From Algorimicrobium hallyeonense (GTDB taxonomy: Bacteria > Bacteroidota > Bacteroidia > Flavobacteriales > Flavobacteriaceae): DNA of 64,000 nucleotides. Where the stretch lies: the NCBI RefSeq assembly GCF_042657385.1, contig NZ_JBHSLA010000004.1:247402-311401 (forward strand), given 5' to 3'. The first letter of the stretch is position 1, and each line of letters opens with the position of its first letter. Made by a program: the position numbers and the translations under genes. Below, piece by piece: positions 43,953 to 51,436 of the stretch. The notes beneath the pieces were generated by a model, which was not told where the DNA came from, did not search any database, and saw nothing but the letters and a program-made list of their open reading frames with translations.

Positions 43953-44725
43953 TCTATTTCACCTTTAAAAACTTGCGTTGCTGGACCAATAAGCCAAATA
44001 TTCTGATATTTAGAATCGTTTTTATCAAAAGAAACTTGTAGTTCACCACCTTCCGTTTCTAACGAAATGAGGTTCTTTTCCGTTTCACCAATGGCGTGCA
44101 TGGCCAATGCCACAGCTGTTACACCCGTACCACAGGATAAGGTTTCATCTTCTACACCACGTTCGTATGTTCGAACAGAAAAATTAGTCTCTGAATTTTT
44201 TACAACAAAATTTACATTCGTTCCTAATTCATTATAAGGCTCCCCATATCTAATGTTTGAACCTATCTTTTTAATATCGATATTTTTTAAATCAGTGGTT
44301 AGCTGCACATGGTGTGGCGACCCTGTATTTAAAAACACATGGGTATCAAATATATTTATATGTGGGACATCTTGCATTTGAAGTTTTACCAAATCTGCTT
44401 CAATTATGGCATCATGTTTACCATCAACCGCCATAAATTGTGTGTCTTTTTTAATAATACCTAAAAATTTAGCAAAGGCTACAAGACAACGCCCGCCATT
44501 TCCACACATAGAGCTTTCGTTTCCATCAGAATTGTAATACACCATTTTAAAATCTAATGTATCGTGATTCTCCAACAAAATTAATCCGTCAGCTCCTATG
44601 CCAAAACGTCTGTCGCATAGCTTTTTAATGGCTTTGGTATTGTTTTTGTCAAATATAAGTTGACGGTTGTCAATCATGACAAAATCGTTACCTGTTCCTT
44701 GATATTTATAAAATGTATAAATCAT
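43946..44725 (-). CDS. dapF: diaminopimelate epimerase
   Basis: Converts LL- to meso-diaminopimelate for lysine and peptidoglycan. The 259-residue protein has both catalytic cysteines, in MCGNGGRC (about 78-85) and in LSCGTGVTAVAL (about 197-208), and the N-terminal KYQGTGNDFVMID. It heads the minus-strand run dapF-GNAT-mltG-DUF2279. Confidence 0.96.
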   Translation of the reverse strand: MIYTFYKYQGTGNDFVMIDNRQLIFDKNNTKAIKKLCDRRFGIGADGLILLENHDTLDFKMVYYNSDGNESSMCGNGGRCLVAFAKFLGIIKKDTQFMAVDGKHDAIIEADLVKLQMQDVPHINIFDTHVFLNTGSPHHVQLTTDLKNIDIKKIGSNIRYGEPYNELGTNVNFVVKNSETNFSVRTYERGVEDETLSCGTGVTAVALAMHAIGETEKNLISLETEGGELQVSFDKNDSKYQNIWLIGPATQVFKGEIEC

Positions 44726-44873
44726 AAGCAGGGCAAATATATGAATTAAAGGTGGTTTTTTTCTATGTTAATTAGGCGTTAAAGTCGACGTTAAAAAAAG
44801 TTAAACTTGAAAAAGCCATTCAATAATAAATTAATTTTAATCGTTATTCATTTAATTAAAACAATTATAGATT

Positions 44874-46289
44874 ATGAAAAAGATTTTAACGCTTGTATTT
44901 GTTTCCGTATTAGGTGGTGCCTTAACTTTATCCGCTTATAAAGTATTTTTAGAACCAGAAGCTTCTATAACGACTACTGAACCGCAACAAGAGCAAACTA
45001 CTTATCTGCCAACAAGTTTTAATAATACCAATTTATTAAATTCGGCAAGTGTTCCCAATTTTGTAAATGCTGCAGAAGAAACCGTGCATGCCGTTGTGCA
45101 CGTGAAAAACACAGCTGTTGTTTCGGCACCCACAACCATGCAAGATTACTTTTATGGTAGACGTTCACAAAAAGCACAAGTAGGAACTGGAAGTGGTGTT
45201 ATTATTAATAAAAACGGATATATTATTACCAATAATCACGTTATTGCTGGTGCCAAAGAACTATCTATTACTACCAACGACAATAAGATTTATCAAGCCA
45301 CTTTAATAGGAACTGACCCAAAAACGGATATCGCGCTATTAAAAATTGAAGCGGATGAAGATTTACCATATATTACATTTGGCGACTCCGATATGGCTAA
45401 AATTGGCGAATGGGTACTAGCAGTGGGTAATCCATTTAATTTAACATCAACGGTTACGGCTGGGATTATTTCGGCAAAATCACGCGATTTATCCGGTCAA
45501 AATTACCAATCATTCATCCAAACTGATGCGGCCGTAAATCCAGGAAACTCGGGAGGTGCTTTGGTTAATAGTAATGGTGAGTTAATTGGTATAAACACTG
45601 CAATTAGTTCACAAACAGGCTCCTATATTGGCTATTCGTTTGCTGTTCCTAGCAATATTGCACGAAAAGTGGTAGAAGATATAATGGAATTTGGTATTGT
45701 TCAAAATGGCATTTTGGGCGTTAGTGGTATTAGTTTAAATGGAAAATCGTCTGAAGAATTGGACGTTAATTTAACGGAAGGATTTTATGTAGGTGCTGTT
45801 GAAGCACAATCAGGCGCCGAGCAAGCTGGAATTAAAAAAGGCGACATTATAACTAAAATAGACAATGTAAGGATTTCAAAATTTGCCGATTTAACAGGTT
45901 ATTTAAGCACCAAACGTCCTGATGATGTTGTGAATGTAATGGTTTTAAGAGACAATTCGGAAAAAGCTATTCCAGTAACCTTATCGAAATTTGAGATTTT
46001 AACTACTGAATTTTTAGATATTCAAGTAAAAAATATTTCAAAAGACATTAAAGAGCAATACCAAATAGATCATGGTGTGTTGGTAACCAAAAGCGATAAT
46101 TACTGGCTATATCAAAAAATTGGATTGAATAAAGGCTATATTATTACGGATATAAATGATATTCAAATTAATAGTATTGACGATATTTCTATCTTAAAAA
46201 AGAAATATGGAAATGCTTTAGATAAGAATATCGAAAAAATAAGCATTATAAATACACGCGGCCAAAAGCAAAGTTTTATTTTCAGGTAA
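44874..46289 (+). CDS. HtrA/Deg-family periplasmic serine protease
   Basis: A 471-residue envelope quality-control protease. After a signal peptide or anchor (about 5-21) come a trypsin-like domain with the triad His122 (NNHVIAG), Asp152 (DIALLKI) and Ser226 (NPGNSGGALV), one clear PDZ domain (about 290-375) and a degenerate second PDZ-like region at the C-terminus. The 148-base upstream region shows no exact TAnnTTTG, so a stress sigma factor (not identified) could drive it. A strong terminator follows. Confidence 0.94.
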   Translation: MKKILTLVFVSVLGGALTLSAYKVFLEPEASITTTEPQQEQTTYLPTSFNNTNLLNSASVPNFVNAAEETVHAVVHVKNTAVVSAPTTMQDYFYGRRSQKAQVGTGSGVIINKNGYIITNNHVIAGAKELSITTNDNKIYQATLIGTDPKTDIALLKIEADEDLPYITFGDSDMAKIGEWVLAVGNPFNLTSTVTAGIISAKSRDLSGQNYQSFIQTDAAVNPGNSGGALVNSNGELIGINTAISSQTGSYIGYSFAVPSNIARKVVEDIMEFGIVQNGILGVSGISLNGKSSEELDVNLTEGFYVGAVEAQSGAEQAGIKKGDIITKIDNVRISKFADLTGYLSTKRPDDVVNVMVLRDNSEKAIPVTLSKFEILTTEFLDIQVKNISKDIKEQYQIDHGVLVTKSDNYWLYQKIGLNKGYIITDINDIQINSIDDISILKKKYGNALDKNIEKISIINTRGQKQSFIFR

Positions 46290-46302
46290 CAGGCTGCAAA
46301 CC

Positions 46303-46347
46303 AAAAAAATCCCTTTAACATTTATATATGTTTTAGGGATTTTTTTA
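46303..46347 (+). terminator. Terminator of the HtrA/Deg gene
   Basis: The stem AATCCCT/AGGGATT, extended by an inner ACA/TGT, is flanked by seven A and seven T. Confidence 0.8.
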
Positions 46348-46381
46348 TATAAAATACACGATAAAAACGGTTGAAATGTAC

Positions 46382-46389
46382 TATTTTTG
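46382..46389 (+). promoter_or_regulatory. -7 promoter element of gap
   Basis: TATTTTTG matches TAnnTTTG exactly and would give a leader of roughly 68 bases before the ATG at 46461. Confidence 0.5.
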
Positions 46390-46460
46390 CACGCAGATTC
46401 AAGAGCCTTAAAAACAGCTTGGATAGATAAAAATTAACAACACACTAAAATTATTACACA

Positions 46461-47909
46461 ATGAGTTTTAACGAGACTTATGAAAGCGAATTAGCATTTC
46501 AAGCCGATAGACGAAGAGCTACGGTAGAATTTATTAAAATTATTAGCGATCTTTGGTATGACAAATCTATCGAGCTGGTCCTGTTTAGAAATCAATTAAT
46601 TGACCGCAACGTCAGTGAAATTCTAAATTTACACGAATATGCAGGCGAATTTGTTCAAAAACCAATTTCAATTTTCGATTCTGTTGAAATAGCGCAAGCT
46701 ATTAAAACATTAGATTTACCACCTGCCAAGTTGGACATTGGTAAACTAACCTATGAATACCATTTAGAAGAAAAGAAATTTAGTAATGCTTTAGCCTTTG
46801 TTGCTGATAGATTACAAGGCGCTAAAACCGAACACCCTATCCAACCAAAAGACGTTGTTCTTTATGGTTTTGGACGTATTGGTCGTTTAGTGGCACGTGA
46901 ATTAATGACAAAAACAGGTAAAGGTAGTCAGTTGCGTTTACGAGCTATTGTTACTCGTGGAAAAATAGATAAAACGGTTTTAGAAAAAAGAGCTTCTTTA
47001 TTACGCAATGATTCTGTTCATGGTGATTTTTCGGGAACTGTTGTTGCCGATCTTGACAACAATGCGTTGATTATTAATGGCACTACGGTTAACATCATTT
47101 CAGCCAATGCGCCAGAAGATATAGATTACACAAAATATGGTATCAATAATGCATTAGTTATAGACAACACAGGTGCATTTAGAGACCATGAAGCCTTAAG
47201 TAGACATTTAAAATCTAAAGGAGCAGAGAAAGTATTACTTACAGCACCAGGTAAAGGTGTCCCTAATATTGTTCATGGTGTCAATCACGAAGAGCACAAT
47301 CCAGATACAGTACATATCTTTTCTGCCGCATCGTGTACAACCAATGCCATTACACCAATTTTAAAGGCTATTGAAGATACATTCGGCGTAAGAAGTGGTC
47401 ATTTAGAAACCATTCACGCCTATACAAACGATCAGAATTTAGTAGATAACTTCCATAATAAATACCGTCGTGGTCGCGCTGCAGCATTAAACATGGTTAT
47501 TACAGAAACTGGTGCAGGAAGTGCTGTTTCAAAAGCATTACCAAGTTTAGAAGGTAAGTTAACCTCTAACGCTATTCGTGTACCTGTGCCTAATGGTTCT
47601 TTAGCCATTTTAAATTTGGATTTAGAAAAAGCCACTTCAATGGAAGCCATTAATGCCACTTTAAAGAAATATGCTTTAGAAGGTAATTTAGTGGAACAAA
47701 TAAAGTACGAATTAAGTGATGAGTTAGTTTCTAGCGATATAGTTGGAAGTTCTGCACCCGCCATTTTTGATAGTAAGGCAACTATAGTCCGTCCTGATGG
47801 AAAAAATGCAGTACTATATATATGGTATGATAACGAATATGGCTACAGCCATCAAGTTATTAGATTAGCAAAATATATTGCCAAAGTAAGACGCTTTACA
47901 TACTACTAA
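46461..47909 (+). CDS. gap: glyceraldehyde-3-phosphate dehydrogenase, long form
   Basis: A 482-residue GAPDH, about 150 residues longer than the usual 330. The NAD-binding GFGRIGR is at about 136-142 and the catalytic Cys292 is in AASCTTNAI; YDNEYGYSHQV closes the catalytic domain. The first 130 residues are an extra, mainly helical region without a recognised motif. Flavobacteria usually have a separate short Gap, so this form may serve gluconeogenesis or another branch, but that is inference. It is a single-gene unit bounded by a promoter element and a terminator. Confidence 0.92.
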   Translation: MSFNETYESELAFQADRRRATVEFIKIISDLWYDKSIELVLFRNQLIDRNVSEILNLHEYAGEFVQKPISIFDSVEIAQAIKTLDLPPAKLDIGKLTYEYHLEEKKFSNALAFVADRLQGAKTEHPIQPKDVVLYGFGRIGRLVARELMTKTGKGSQLRLRAIVTRGKIDKTVLEKRASLLRNDSVHGDFSGTVVADLDNNALIINGTTVNIISANAPEDIDYTKYGINNALVIDNTGAFRDHEALSRHLKSKGAEKVLLTAPGKGVPNIVHGVNHEEHNPDTVHIFSAASCTTNAITPILKAIEDTFGVRSGHLETIHAYTNDQNLVDNFHNKYRRGRAAALNMVITETGAGSAVSKALPSLEGKLTSNAIRVPVPNGSLAILNLDLEKATSMEAINATLKKYALEGNLVEQIKYELSDELVSSDIVGSSAPAIFDSKATIVRPDGKNAVLYIWYDNEYGYSHQVIRLAKYIAKVRRFTYY

Positions 47910-47929
47910 TCTAAAAAGTATTTGAAATT

Positions 47930-47960
47930 AAAATCTCGCTTTATTTAAGCGAGATTTTTT
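47930..47960 (+). terminator. Terminator of gap
   Basis: A twelve-base stem AAAATCTCGCTT (47930-47941) with AAGCGAGATTTT (47947-47958), followed by T. Confidence 0.88.
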
Positions 47961-48016
47961 TTTGAAAAAAAACGCAAGTTCAACATCTAAATTATAAAGC
48001 TATTCGTATATAATTC

Positions 48017-48039
48017 AGCCTCCATACGTGAGGCTTTTT
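48017..48039 (+). terminator. Second hairpin with T-run upstream of the coiled-coil gene
   Basis: AGCCTC (48017-48022) pairs with GAGGCT (48030-48035), followed by TTTT. It may back up the gap terminator. Confidence 0.45.
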
Positions 48040-48105
48040 GAGTATTGTGTTTTATACTAAACATATTTTCTTATTTTAGCAACTATATTTCTTTACAACT
48101 ACAAA

Positions 48106-48717
48106 ATGAACAGTCTTAAAAAATTTCTATTATTTTTATTTATAGCAAGTTACACCTCAATAAATGCACAGGATGCAACAGAAACCGATGACCAATTATC
48201 TTTAGAAAGCGGTACCATAGATAGCCAATTTGAGTACGTCATTCAACGTTCTAACAATTATCAAGATTATAAAGTAGTTAAAAAGAACTGGTTATATACC
48301 TTGAAAGCACATACATTAGATTCCTTAAAATCTATCCATTCCGAATTAGCCACAGCCGAAGGAACTATTTCTAATCAGAATAGTGAAATAGCAAGCTTAA
48401 AAAGCAGTCTAAAAAACACCGAAGACACCTTAAATAAAACGACCAACGAAAAAAATAACATGGAGTTATTTGGTTTACAAATGACCAAGCCCAATTATAA
48501 TATTCTCATGTGGTCCATTGTTGGTTTATTACTAGCACTATTACTCCTATTTATCTACAAGTTTAAAAATAGCAATGCCATAACTCGTGAAGCTCAAAAA
48601 AACCTTTCCGAAACAGAAGATGAATTTGATGAACACAGACGCACAGCATTAGAGCGTGAGCAAAAAGTAAGACGCCAACTTCAAGATGAACTCAATAAAC
48701 AAAAAGGAATTAATTAA
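48106..48717 (+). CDS. Exported coiled-coil protein with one membrane segment, function unknown
   Basis: A 203-residue protein: signal peptide (1-21, ending INAQ), an extracytoplasmic region with a heptad-rich coiled coil (about 70-115), a transmembrane helix (about 128-147, MWSIVGLLLALLLLFIY) and a charged cytoplasmic helix (about 150-203). Homologues in this position are often labelled as tRNA (guanine-N1)-methyltransferase, apparently by leakage from the next gene; nothing here resembles TrmD. Terminators on both sides suggest its own transcript. Confidence 0.82.
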   Translation: MNSLKKFLLFLFIASYTSINAQDATETDDQLSLESGTIDSQFEYVIQRSNNYQDYKVVKKNWLYTLKAHTLDSLKSIHSELATAEGTISNQNSEIASLKSSLKNTEDTLNKTTNEKNNMELFGLQMTKPNYNILMWSIVGLLLALLLLFIYKFKNSNAITREAQKNLSETEDEFDEHRRTALEREQKVRRQLQDELNKQKGIN

Positions 48718-48742
48718 AAAATTCTTTTTTTCAATTCAATAT

Positions 48743-48779
48743 AAAAAAATCTACAACTTGCGTTCGTAGATTTTTTTGC
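48743..48779 (+). terminator. Terminator of the coiled-coil gene
   Basis: A 12-base perfect stem (48743-48754 with 48766-48777), an eleven-base loop and T-rich 3' arm. Confidence 0.85.
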
Positions 48780-48838
48780 TTTTAAGATTTAGTTGATTTA
48801 TCAATCTATAAAAATTCAGAATCCCAAAACATTTCAAG

Positions 48839-48846
48839 TATATTTG
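48839..48846 (+). promoter_or_regulatory. -7 promoter element of trmD
   Basis: TATATTTG, followed by CAG, is an exact TAnnTTTG 18 bases before the trmD ATG at 48865. It rules out the longer in-frame start at 48793. Confidence 0.55.
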
Positions 48847-48864
48847 CAGCTCAAAACAGCCATC

Positions 48865-49545
48865 ATGCGTATCGATATTATTACCGTTTTACCAGAATTG
48901 TTAAAGAGCCCGTTTGAAGCTTCTATTTTAAAACGTGCTATTGACGCGAACTTGGTAGAAGTGCATTTCCACAATTTACGTGATTATACAACCGATAATT
49001 ATAAAACTATAGACGACTACCAATTTGGCGGCGGAGCCGGCATGGTTATGATGATTGAACCGATTGATAAATGCATTTCGCAATTACAATCTGAACGCAA
49101 TTATGATGAGGTTATTTATATGACACCCGATGGCGACACCTTAAATCAAGGTATTGCTAACCAAATTTCATTAAAAGAAAACATTATAATTTTGTGTGGC
49201 CATTATAAAGGAGTAGATCAACGCGTTCGCGATCATTTTATTACACGCGAAATCTCCATAGGCGATTATGTGCTTTCTGGAGGAGAATTAGGTGCGGCTG
49301 TATTATGTGATGCTATTATTCGTTTAATCCCGGGAGTTTTAGGAAATGAGACATCGGCGCTTACCGATTCGTTTCAGGATAATCTATTAGCACCACCAAT
49401 TTACACACGACCTCGGGAATACAAAGGATGGAAAGTACCCGAATTATTGTTTAGCGGTAACTTTCCAAAAATTGAAAAATGGCGGGAAGAGCAAGCATAC
49501 GAGCGTACGAAAACGCGAAGACCCGATTTATTAGACGAAAAATAA
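48865..49545 (+). CDS. trmD: tRNA (guanine37-N1)-methyltransferase
   Basis: Methylates G37 in tRNAs that read CNN and similar codons and so prevents frameshifting. The 226-residue SPOUT (knotted) protein shows RIDIITVLPELL, FGGGAGMVM, LCGHYKGVDQRV and EISIGDYVLSGGELGA. I use the ATG at 48865, since the in-frame ATG at 48793 lies upstream of the promoter element and adds non-family residues. rplS follows but has its own promoter. Confidence 0.96.
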   Translation: MRIDIITVLPELLKSPFEASILKRAIDANLVEVHFHNLRDYTTDNYKTIDDYQFGGGAGMVMMIEPIDKCISQLQSERNYDEVIYMTPDGDTLNQGIANQISLKENIIILCGHYKGVDQRVRDHFITREISIGDYVLSGGELGAAVLCDAIIRLIPGVLGNETSALTDSFQDNLLAPPIYTRPREYKGWKVPELLFSGNFPKIEKWREEQAYERTKTRRPDLLDEK

Positions 49546-49583
49546 AGGCTAATTTTTCATCGTTTAAAAAGTGAAATTATTAA

Positions 49584-49613
49584 TTGCAAGTTATTTATAA
49601 TTAGTTATCTTTG
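49584..49613 (+). promoter_or_regulatory. Consensus housekeeping promoter of rplS
   Basis: TTG (49584-49586), exactly 19 bases, then TATCTTTG (49606-49613): a full match to the flavobacterial -33/-7 consensus. Transcription should begin near 49617, leaving a leader of about 70 bases before rplS. Confidence 0.8.
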
Positions 49614-49616
49614 CAG

Positions 49617-49687
49617 CCAATTTCGAGTTAACCTCTGGCGATAATCGTGAATGTTGTTTCGGATTAATTAAGATAAAAATAAAAGAT
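49617..49687 (+). promoter_or_regulatory. Possible structured leader (autoregulatory) of rplS
   Basis: The 5' leader contains several short potential stems (GAG/CTC, CGAT/ATCG, GAA/TTC) in a compact stretch before the A-rich start region. Ribosomal-protein mRNA leaders that bind their own product are well known, and flavobacterial examples have been proposed. The pairing here is weak on inspection, so this is only a candidate. Confidence 0.3.
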
Positions 49688-50041
49688 ATGGAATCTTTAA
49701 TCAAATTTGTACAACAAGAGTTTGTACCTAAAAAAGATTTTCCAGAGTTTAGTGCTGGAGACACAATTACAGTTTATTACGAAATTAGAGAAGGCGAAAA
49801 AGTACGTACACAGTTCTTTAGAGGTGTTGTTATTCAAAAGAGAGGAACAGGTTCTTCTGAAACATTTACAATCAGAAAAATGTCTGGAACTATTGGTGTA
49901 GAGCGTATTTTCCCAATCAATATGCCAGCTTTACAAAAAGTTGAAGTTAACAAACGTGGTAAAGTACGTCGTGCACGTATCTACTACTTTAGAGGCTTAA
50001 CTGGTAAGAAAGCTAGAATCAAAGAAAGTATGAAACGTTAA
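49688..50041 (+). CDS. rplS: 50S ribosomal protein L19
   Basis: Ribosomal protein at the 30S-50S interface. The 117 residues include FSAGDTITVYYEIREGEK, RGTGSSETFTIRKMSG, VGVERIFP-like (here IGVERIFPIN) and KVRRARIYYFRGLTGKKARIKE motifs. It is a single gene with a consensus promoter and a strong terminator. Confidence 0.98.
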   Translation: MESLIKFVQQEFVPKKDFPEFSAGDTITVYYEIREGEKVRTQFFRGVVIQKRGTGSSETFTIRKMSGTIGVERIFPINMPALQKVEVNKRGKVRRARIYYFRGLTGKKARIKESMKR

Positions 50042-50061
50042 TACTTTGTTGATAACGTTGG

Positions 50062-50089
50062 AAAGCCCTGTAAAAACAGGGCTTTTTTT
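50062..50089 (+). terminator. Terminator of rplS
   Basis: A ten-base stem AAAGCCCTGT with ACAGGGCTTT around AAAA, followed by a T-run. Confidence 0.92.
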
Positions 50090-50339
50090 ATTAACAAAAG
50101 TTAATAACTCCAGTTTATAAGTTGTTGATATCTAAAACCTTAAAAGTTTTTAAAAACAAGAATCTCGCCTTATATTAGTACAAGAATTAAAAGACAACCA
50201 AGTTGGTTTTGTATTAAAAAAACAAATTTATTTTTATTTCAATAAAGATACGTTCTTTAAATCTTATTGTTTTTTGAGGTTTTGCGGTAAACACGTTTAC
50301 GTGTGTAACTAAAAAATCATGATACTTTTTAAAACGCTA
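50090..50339. other. Gene-free AT-rich stretch
   Basis: Between the rplS terminator and the candidate RNA there is no ORF of note. I see two short inverted repeats (AACCA/TGGTT near 50198-50210 and ACACG/CGTGT near 50290-50304) and several A/T-runs, nothing more specific. Confidence 0.6.
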
Positions 50340-50341
50340 AA

Positions 50342-50690
50342 TGTATTTGCAGTTAGTAGTGATAAAAGTTGAAAGTTTTTAATTGTCTTTTAGAAACGAA
50401 AGTGAGAATTAGACTAGAAAACAATGTTTTGAGTCTTTGTAGTTCATGTAAATGAATCTCAACACAGACAAAACATCAAGAAAAACAGTAAATCGAGACA
50501 TTTTTGCAACAGGTCAATACATTTTGAAAGTTGCGTTTAGAAATGTTTCCCTTGGAAATAGTAATCCTTGAATTGAAACATGTAGATAATTTCTACATCC
50601 TGTAATTGTAAGATTGCATAGATCATGTTCAGCTATTTCAAAGAAAGCCATGTCAAACCAGACGTTCGTCTGATATGATATGGCTTTTGT
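50342..50690 (+). ncRNA. Candidate structured non-coding RNA of unknown class
   Basis: No credible ORF lies here, yet the stretch ends in a strong terminator (50644-50690) that belongs to no gene. Upstream is TGTATTTGCAG (50342-50352), one base off the -7 consensus and with the same trailing CAG as the rplS and trmD promoters. Between them are a long imperfect hairpin (50424-50476: ATGTTTT..GTCT..TGT..TTCAT around GTAA, with the matching arm ending AAAACAT) and a second hairpin (ATGTAGA/TCTACAT, 50580-50598). A product of about 335 nt is implied. Signature sequences of RNase P RNA, tmRNA and SRP RNA were not found; a 6S-like RNA is possible but not shown. Confidence 0.45.
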
Positions 50691-50692
50691 TT
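50644..50692 (+). terminator. Strong terminator without an upstream ORF
   Basis: Outer stem AAAGCCATGTCA (50644-50655) with 50676-50687 (one G-U pair), and an inner stem CAGAC/GTCTG (50659-50663 and 50668-50672), followed by TTTTGTTTTTT. The pentapeptide gene has its own -7 element just downstream. Confidence 0.85.
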
Positions 50693-50714
50693 TTTAATAA
50701 ACCGTTATTTTAAG

Positions 50715-50722
50715 TAGTTTTG
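50715..50722 (+). promoter_or_regulatory. -7 promoter element of the pentapeptide-repeat gene
   Basis: TAGTTTTG is an exact TAnnTTTG, 21 bases before the ATG at 50744. Confidence 0.45.
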
Positions 50723-50743
50723 AGCTGAAAAAAGTAAACAACA

Positions 50744-51316
50744 ATGAATCTGCCCTACATCTGCGATCAAACCTTTAAAAAACAAACTTACACCCAGGAG
50801 CCTCTTGCCAAGGGTGAATATGATAATTGTCAATTTATAGATTGTGATTTTTCAGATGCATTTCTATCCTATTTATCATTTACAGAATGTGAGTTTCTTA
50901 ACTGTAATTTAAGTTCTACCAAAGTTAAGGATGCCACATTTAAAGATGTAATATTTACCGATTGCAAAATACTTGGTGTACTTTTTAATACATGTAATCC
51001 TTTTTTAATGTCTTTTTCTTTTAAAAACTGCCTATTAAATCTATCTGCATTTAATAATCTGAAATTAAAAAATACCCAATTCCATACCTGCTCATTAAAA
51101 CAAACAGATTTTTCTGATACAGATCTCTCCTACGCCAGTTTTTTAGACTGCAATTTGGACCAGGCTATTTTCTATAAATCAAACCTAACACATGCCGATT
51201 TTTCAACATCTCAAAACATTACAATGAGTCCTGAATTCAATACTTTAAAATCAGCTAAATTTTCGAAAGAAAATGTACTAGGCCTATTAAAATCTTACCA
51301 ACTTATTATAGAATAA
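50744..51316 (+). CDS. Pentapeptide-repeat protein
   Basis: A 190-residue protein made almost entirely of pentapeptide repeats A(D/N)LxF-like, for example CQFIDCDFSDAFLSYLSF, CEFLNCNLSSTKVKDATF and TDLSYASFLDCNLDQAIF, which fold as a right-handed quadrilateral helix. Size and the short non-repeat C-terminal helix recall Qnr/McbG-type DNA-gyrase protectors, but family-defining loops cannot be confirmed by eye, so resistance should not be assumed. It has its own promoter element and precedes the RND efflux genes, which also have a separate one. Confidence 0.9.
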   Translation: MNLPYICDQTFKKQTYTQEPLAKGEYDNCQFIDCDFSDAFLSYLSFTECEFLNCNLSSTKVKDATFKDVIFTDCKILGVLFNTCNPFLMSFSFKNCLLNLSAFNNLKLKNTQFHTCSLKQTDFSDTDLSYASFLDCNLDQAIFYKSNLTHADFSTSQNITMSPEFNTLKSAKFSKENVLGLLKSYQLIIE

Positions 51317-51397
51317 TATACTGTGTAATTATACTTTATGGCATGCACAATTGGGTTTTTTATGATTTTTTTAAGACTACTAAATTAAACTTAAAGA

Positions 51398-51405
51398 TAG
51401 TTTTG
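51398..51405 (+). promoter_or_regulatory. -7 promoter element of the RND efflux operon
   Basis: TAGTTTTG is an exact TAnnTTTG, 31 bases before the adaptor start codon. Confidence 0.45.
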
Positions 51406-51436
51406 TTGTCTAACAACCGCAACCAACCCATTTCAA

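Noticed and set aside
48793..48864. Longer TrmD start
   Set aside because: It lies upstream of an exact -7 promoter element and adds 24 residues that do not belong to the family.
50319..50604. Short ORFs of 17-20 codons inside the candidate RNA (starting near 50319 and 50544)
   Set aside because: They are too short, lack any supporting start context, and overlap the hairpins; nothing favours translation.
50744..51316. Naming the pentapeptide protein as a quinolone-resistance Qnr
   Set aside because: Repeat content alone does not separate Qnr from the many other pentapeptide proteins, and the diagnostic loops cannot be confirmed by eye.
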